Positions 57,415 to 64,000 of a stretch of 64,000 bases of DNA are shown here, piece by piece. The position numbers were made by a program, and so were the translations under genes. The first letter of the stretch is position 1. Each line of letters starts with the position of its first letter. Origin of the DNA: Cymbidium sinense (taxonomy: Eukaryota; Streptophyta; Magnoliopsida; Asparagales; Orchidaceae); NCBI GenBank assembly GCA_021442155.1, contig CM038225.1, positions 84,828,925 through 84,892,924 on the forward strand. The letters are read 5' to 3'. Below the pieces are notes generated by a model. The model saw nothing but the letters and a program-made list of their open reading frames with translations, searched no databases and was not told the DNA's origin.

Positions 57415-60400
57415 ACCCAAATTAAATCCAATTTAAATCAAACCAAAGCATACAATCCTCTCCAAATAGTCATATGAACTTGACATAACCCTTGGTTTGA
57501 CCCAATTTGACCAATTAGTTAGCCTAACCCATTTTGACCCAATTTGACCCAAATGGGTCAAATTGTGTCAAACCTAACCAAATGAACTCCAAATGACATG
57601 AAATTTGGTCCAACTCACTTTTGACTCATTCTAAATCTATTAAAATCAAATGCTAAATGATCACTCTACCATTAGGCTAAGGTATCACATAAGACAAAAC
57701 ACCTATGTAAATGGTCATTTTCTCTTCCTTGGCCACTTGGCACTCATCAATTATTCCAACTAGGATCCAAGGACACTGCATAACCTAACCCAAGAGGTTG
57801 TTGGTTTATGACTCATGGGAAAGTGAAATCACCTCCCCTCTCCCATTGGAACACTTGGCATGAAGGACCTCCACTTCCCTTTGCTAGGACACCCACTTGT
57901 CCTTCATAACAGCCACCTCCCATGCATTGGCCAACCAAGTTAAGCCACCTAAGGAGAATCCTAACCACCCCAAGTCAAGGACACCCACTTGGAGCGAAAA
58001 ATCACCATGAATGAGGTGATTTATTACATGCAAGGAGACAAAAAATAGAGGGCAAAACTCTTCCTCACACACTCATTTCACTCTCTTAGAGCTTCCGAAC
58101 CAACCAGCAACCATTCCCACTTGGTTTTTATGAAAAAGCCATCAAAATCAAGTGGATTCCGGTGAGGAAGCAACAACCATTAGTGGATAAATTATTTCTA
58201 AGTGAAGTAAGAGCTCAAACCCATTTTGAAGCTTTTTTTTGCACTTAAGAGCTGCCGATCATCACGCCACCAAAAAATCATCCTCGGTGAGAGATAATTT
58301 TCAAGAACCATAACTTTTTAGTTCTTTGTTTGTTTTTACTTAATTTTAGGAATTTCCTTTAGATTACCCTTGCATTTTTTTTATTTTACATCATCCCCAC
58401 ACATTTTGAGTGATTTCAAGCGAAGATCACCAGAAAATCAAGCCTAAAATGAAGTTTTTCATTCAATATTTTCACAAGAATCATAAAAATCTTGCCTGAA
58501 ATAGTGTTCTTTCCGGCTCTTCCATTGGATTTCCCGCTAGCCATCTGATCTATCGTTCAGTGAGATAGATGGCTTTGATCATATGGATCGCATGGCTCGG
58601 ATTAGTGGATCACGTGATTTAGATCACAGGGATCACTCGTATCAATTTGGACCATCTAATCTGTGATAGATGGTCAGATCTGATTTATGCATCCTTGTTC
58701 ACATTTCGCTTATCACCGACGAGCACCACCGCCAGTCATATGCCACGTGGCACACGTGGTCCCCAATTTCGCACAGCGCCGACGGGTTATGTAAGATATT
58801 AGGGGTTTTCTTCTTTTAAAAATTACTTTAAAACACATGAAACTTCAAAATTTCAACAAAAGAATAAAATAAAAAACTTAACTAAAAATTGCAAATAATG
58901 GCTCATTGGATTTGTCTTTCCAAGAGAAATCCAATGAATCCAAAGCCCCAAATTAAATCCAAATTAAATCAAATCAAAGCATACAATCCTCTCAAAATAG
59001 TCATATGAACTTGAGCTAACCCATTTTGACCCATTTTGACCTTGAGTCAAATTGAGCCAAACCTAACCAAATGAACTCCAAGTGACATGAAATTTGGTCC
59101 AACTCACTTTTGATTCATTTCAAATCTGCCCAAATCAAATTCAATATCAAATGGCCACTCTGCCCTTAGGCTAAGGGTATCACATAAGACAAAACACCAA
59201 TGTAAATGGTCATTTCTATTCCTTGGCCACTTGACACTCATTCATTGGTCCACCTAGGCTCTAATGACGTTGTCCAATCTGTCCTAAGAGGTGGTTTGGT
59301 TAGCCATGACATGTGGGGAGGTGAAATCACCTCACCTCTCCCATTGGTACTGTTGGCATGGAGGACCTCCACCTATATTTGCTAGGACACCCACTTGTCC
59401 TTCATAGCAGCAACCTCCCATACCTTGGGCAACCAAATTAAGCCACCTTAGGAGAATCCCAACCACCCCAAGCAAAGGACACCCACTTGGAGCCAAAAAT
59501 CACCATGAATGAGGTGATTTTCGGCCATTGCAAGGAGGCAAAAATTAGAGAGGAAAAAACTCTTTCTCACACACTCATTTCACTCTCCTAGAGCTCTCAA
59601 ACTAACTAGGAACCATTCCCACTTGATTTTTGAGCAAAAACCATCAAAATCAAGTGGATCCTAGTGAAGACGTAGTGCCCATTGGTGGATACATTATTCT
59701 AAAGTGAAGCAAGAGCCCAGACCCATTTTAAAGCTTCATCTTGCACTAAGGAGCACACTCAGATCATCAACACCACCAAAAATCATCCTCGGTGAAAAAA
59801 TTTTCAAAAGTTATAACTGGACTTAGGTTCTTTTGTTTGTGATCATTTTTGCTTGATTTTATAAATTTCCTTTACATTACTATGGCATTTTTTTGTTTTA
59901 CATAATCCCCATGCATTTGGAGTTATGTTTAGTGAAGATTGCCAAAAAATTGAGCCTTAAATGAAGTTTTTCATTCAATTTTTCACAAGAATTGCAAAAA
60001 TCCCACCCAGAATAGTGTTCTGTCTGCCTCTTCTACTAGATTGCCTGCCAGCCATCTGAAATCCTATTCAGGGAGATGAACTACTCAAATCGTGTCGATT
60101 ATGCAGCTCTAATTAATGAATCATGTGAATCATGCATATAGATCTGAACTATCTGATCCGTGATCAGATGGTCAGATCTGATCCATGCATCCCTATCCGC
60201 ATTCCCACTCATCTGCTAAGGCAGCCGCACGGTGCCACATAGTATCACGTGGTTCAGTTAGCACTGCGTAGGCACTGACTAGGTTAAGTAAGAAATTAGG
60301 GATTTTCTACTTTTTAAAAATTAATTAAAAATGCCTGAAACTTCAAAAATTCATAGAAAATAAAATACTTAACTTAAAATTTAAAAATAAGGGCTCGTTG

Positions 60401-60440
60401 GATTTATCTTTCCAAGAGAAATACAATGAATCCAAAAGCC
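57415..60440 (+). repeat. Tandem duplication of about 1.5 kb within the right flank
   Basis: Unit 1 (about 57415-58950) and unit 2 (about 58951-60440) share strings in the same order: 'catacaatcctct', 'aatagtcatatgaacttga', 'aactccaa(a/g)tgacatg', 'atcacataagacaaaacacc', 'acacccacttgtccttcata', 'gagaatcc(t/c)aaccacccc', 'ggacacccacttggag', 'caagtgga', 'catcctcggtga', 'atgaagtttttcattca' and 'ttccaagagaaat'. They differ at roughly one base in eight by eye, so the duplication is not recent. No coding function. Confidence 0.88.
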
Positions 60441-62039
60441 CCAAATTTTACTAAATATTGTGAGCTTAATTTAAACTTTAGGGAAAATAAAATTTCATTA
60501 ATTAAACTAAAAAGATGCATCAGATTGATTTGAAATTCTCAAAATAAAAATTGAGCTTAAAATATGCCTACCATAAAAATTTCAAGTCAAAAGGATATCT
60601 AGATTGGGAGATATTGCATTCTAAAGTTCAAATAGTTAAAATAAATTAATGAACTTTATAAAAAATAAGGAAAATCATTTAAACCAGCTGAAACTTTGGA
60701 AAATTATAACAAATCATAGATAAATCATAAAACTGCAAGTATATATTTGTTTTGAAGGTATTTCATGTGGGATTCCATTAAAATTGATCCCAATTAATTT
60801 TTAATAGTTATTAAGGATTAATTTAGGTTTAATTTAAAACTTAATTAGCTTAATTACTCTATAATTACCTAAGTAATTAATCCTAAACTTTTTGAGGTTG
60901 ATTAATGGGATGACCTCTGCCTCCCATAATTTTCATGGCTTTATTGCTTGGTTAATTTGAGAAATTGGTTGTCTTAACCTTATTTACTTTCCTAATTAAG
61001 TAAGCAATTAATTAATATTCTAAACATTAAGAAAATTATTAATTAAGCTTGCTATTCATTGTGAAATAGTGAATGGGTATGGGGAATGAGATTGGGACCT
61101 CTTTCCCAATCTTATCCCTAAGTCCATTTCACTTGAATGGAAATTAATTAATTTAGGATTAATTCATTAATTAAATTGCTTAATTAATCAATTTGAAACT
61201 ATAATCACATGGAATCTTAATTAATCAATTCATCGGTAGATCTTTAGGTGTTCAATATCCTAAAGACATTTAAGGAAATTATGGTTAACCCACATGTGCG
61301 CAAAAACCATGAAAGTACTTATTTATGTTTCTTAACTTAATTAATCACTAATTGTGAGCCAATTGAATTAGGCCTCTTTCATTTCTTAGGTTCATTACAG
61401 ATTTTTCCAATGTATGTACATATCATGTTGGATTTTAATCACATGGTTAATTAAATTAAGGCAACATAGGTAAAGGTTAATTAATTAATGGATTTAATGC
61501 ATAGTACAACCTAATTAACCCATAAAATCAACTTAATTACTTTTCATTAAATGAAAATAAATCATAAACATGAGAATTGGTTAGGATTAGCAAACTTACC
61601 CTCATTTCTTCAAACCAAATCAAATATGAAATTGAAAGTGATAATTAAAAAGCCTTGGTTTTCTTTAAATGCTTTTATTTGATTTGATTATCCTTAGGAA
61701 TTTATTTAATTGAATGAAATCACATGTTTATGCTCATTCATTCCTTTCCAATCATGTTAAATGTTGTATGTTATTTGAAATCATACATTCATCATTTCAA
61801 AATTAATTAAGTCAAATGGTTTTCCTTTATGCCATGTTTTCATGTGTTGATTTAATTTATAATATGTGTGGCTATTATCACTATTAAATCTAAACATATT
61901 TTCCTAAGCTTATAAATGAATGGTTACATATTCTATTATTGCTAGCTATAAATACATAGGAGATGCATTTGATTATTGCTTAAAAGTATGAAGTGAAGCT
62001 CCTTTCCTTTTATTCATGCATTGATTTATGTAAGTGAGA

Positions 62040-62650
62040 ATGTTAATGGGCATATAGTTTGGACATCCCAAAAATATGAGGCTTTAGTTAGTCCCAAGGA
62101 GGTCATTTGATTACCTCACTTACCTGGTTTAATAACAACAAGTTCTCCATTTGATTTCATTCTTATGTATTTCAATACTAGAATTGGATGAGGCTTTAAT
62201 TCATATACATAAATGATTCAATCAAATTGAATATCATTTTTTTGCATAATTTTCATTCTCCAAATTATGAATACATGTGTATGGATCTAGGAAAAGTGGT
62301 ATATAGTCTAGACATCCTAGGAATACGAGACTTTAGCTAGCCCTAAGGAGGTCATTTGATTACCTCACTTCCCAGGTTTAACAAAGGAATGTACTTGCTT
62401 ATGTCTTTTATACATACATGTATTTTTAATTAGAGAATGGTAAACCATCCTTTTTATTAAAAATGCATGCATTTCTAATTGTTCAAGTGATTGAATTAAT
62501 TGATCATGTGATTTGGCGCTCTCTTTCTTACATTCATGTGTGTAGATTTACATATGGTTTGAATCAAATGGTATATAGTCTGGACATCCTAGGAATGTGA
62601 GGCTTTAGCTACACCTAAGGAGGTCATTTTATTACCTCACTTCCTTGGTT
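62040..62650 (+). repeat. Three tandem copies, period about 255-270 bp
   Basis: A block with 'ggacatcc', 'gaggcttta' and 'aaggaggtcattt' followed by 'attacctcactt' occurs at about 62050-62130, 62297-62385 and 62568-62650. The left flank carries a single inverted counterpart at about 4180-4290 ('gggatgtccagactaatata'). The amplification is specific to this copy. Confidence 0.85.
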
Positions 62651-64000
62651 AATAATGATGCGTACCTATTTAATTTCATCCCTATGTATTTTTGCATAAG
62701 AATTTAGATAGAGCCTTAAATTAATATGATAAAAAAATTCAATCATAGGGGAAATATAAAGCTTCAAATATGCATACTCAAATCCATCATTTAAGTGTGC
62801 TAAAATATTTTATATGTGTAGGTCTACTTAAGACTTAATCATATGCATGTTACATGTGATTGAAAGAAATGATTTAGCATGTGTCATGTGATAGTATTTC
62901 AATTTGATTAATCTTAAGAAGTCTTTCACATTGAATAGAATTATTTAAAGAGAACTTAAACTTAGGATTAATCTAAAATTTTTAATAAGCCATTCAGTAA
63001 AGAGAACTAAATCAAATTAACATGCTTTAGAATGTGGTTTAAGGTAACAATGAAAAAGGCCAACATCTTTTCTTGTCTTTACAACACTTAGTTGCTAAGT
63101 GTAAGTCATATGAAATAAAAGAAAACACAAATTAAAACTTGCAAATCAATTAAATCACTTGAAGTGAAACCACCCTTTAAGTTGAATATTTCTATACTTA
63201 GAAAATATTAACTCTAAAGCCTAGTTAGGACATACCACATTAGCTTTAATACACACACATTAGATTAAGTCACCACTTCTAGACTTATGTTAGGACAGTG
63301 CATGGTGTGTTGTATGTTTTGTTTTGTGACGTATTATTTTAGACTATATATTATAGTGTATGTTTCGTAGACTGGATGGTAGGCCGTGATTAGCCTAATC
63401 ATATTTTTTGTAAGGGTTTATGTTTAAGGGGCCACTTAAAAATAAATATAAATGCTCTATTTGCAGGTTGCTTAAGCCCCAAAGCATAATCCTAGTTAGG
63501 ACAGATGGGCTTGGTTACCCAAGTGCAGGGTGCTAAGTCCAAATTATAAATATAACTTCTTAGGTTATATGTGTGTTTAGCTAACACTTGTTGTAGGTGT
63601 TGTTAGATTTACTTTTCCTATTTTTAATGTAATTTTGCATTAGAAATTAGGATTAGTGCTATGGGGGGATAAGGATGAGCATTAGCTAGAAGGCTTTGTC
63701 CTGGGAGGCCATGTGATGCCTTTCAAGTGGAGCAAACCAAATCAAAGAAGGAAGAAGATACATGAAGACATGAAAACTTGAAGACCCCCCATAGCATTAA
63801 TCATTTGTAAATTGCAAATTATTCTTTTATATGCTAGTTGTATACGGGTAGAGCTTAGCTACCCTTTTTTTGGGTTGTACGGTCGCAACTGATCACACTA
63901 GTCTGTTAATCTTTTGTATTAACAATAAAAATTGTTTGATGTTGTATTTAAAGTGCACAATTAGGATGGCATGCTTCTCTTAGTTTCTTTATATGTTTGA

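Larger units (their letters stand above)
56242..64000 (+). mobile_element. Non-coding dispersed repeat, right copy
   Basis: This flank is AT-rich and without coding capacity. It matches, in inverted orientation, blocks of 2840-7520. At the right end are GGGTAGAGCTTAGCTACCC (63847-63865), a T-run, and AATCTTTTGTATTAACAATAAAAATTG, which resembles a polyadenylation region. TTGACC/GGTCAA words are frequent at 56900-57620. CACGTG words lie at 58611, 58744, 58753 and 60246. The copy is longer than the left one because it has internal duplications (57415-60440 and 62040-62650). Probably a large non-autonomous retroelement; the termini and therefore the class are not visible. The short frame 57884-58072 is not supported as a gene. 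Confidence 0.55.

Noticed and set aside
57884..58072. Short minus-strand frame in the right flank
   Set aside because: The duplicated unit at about 59380-59570 does not keep the frame, so there is no sign of coding constraint.

Overview
The window looks like a piece of a seed-plant nuclear genome with a large repeat load. The evidence is a plant-type telomere motif (TTTAGGG), L1-type LINEs whose ORF1 carries a DUF4283-like region and a CCHC knuckle, a plant RTE-type LINE with its GTT-repeat tail, and fragments of a plant glycine-rich RNA-binding protein. I cannot name the species. I see no intact host gene, no tRNA or rRNA gene and no CRISPR. Every coding trace is a broken transposon or a retrocopy.

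Layout. 1-1125 is a decayed LINE fragment (element A). 1131-2840 is unrecognised AT-rich sequence. About 2840-7520 is a non-coding dispersed repeat, found again in inverted orientation at about 56242-64000. Between these flanks lies a block of about 49 kb: a degenerate telomere-like satellite interrupted by retroelements. They are LINE B (7523-10820, at the left edge), a GR-RBP retrocopy (15130-15607), LINE fragment C (26446-28562), an RTE insertion (31241-32813), two more GR-RBP retrocopies (35524-35961 and 37166-37632), LINE D (38896-46577), LINE E (46701-54973), and a last GR-RBP 3' fragment at the right edge (56181-56241).

The satellite is more than decayed telomere DNA. A signature close to AATTAAGTAAACTGGTAGG recurs about twenty times, commonly 1.2-1.7 kb apart. 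Each time it separates a G-rich block (TTTAGGG-like) from a T-rich block (TTTATTTTAGGTTTAGG-like). I read this as a composite satellite monomer, with local amplifications (three units of about 1.7 kb at 16.8-21.9 kb).

The most interesting signal is the relation between LINEs and array. All four array-associated LINE copies (B, C, D, E) lie on the minus strand. The two with a visible 3' end (D, E) run from a short poly(A) directly into the CCCTAAA strand, and the three with a visible 5' end (B, D, E) have TTTAGG-like sequence on that side. D and E stand head to tail with only about 120 bp of telomere-like DNA between them. The GR-RBP retrocopies have the same orientation and the same poly(A)/CCCTAAA junction. 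This resembles the telomere-repeat-targeted LINEs of insects (TRAS/SART) and suggests a plant LINE family that inserts into TTTAGGG-type repeats and has mobilised at least one host mRNA into them. The target specificity is inferred from a handful of junctions in a single locus and needs a genome-wide test.
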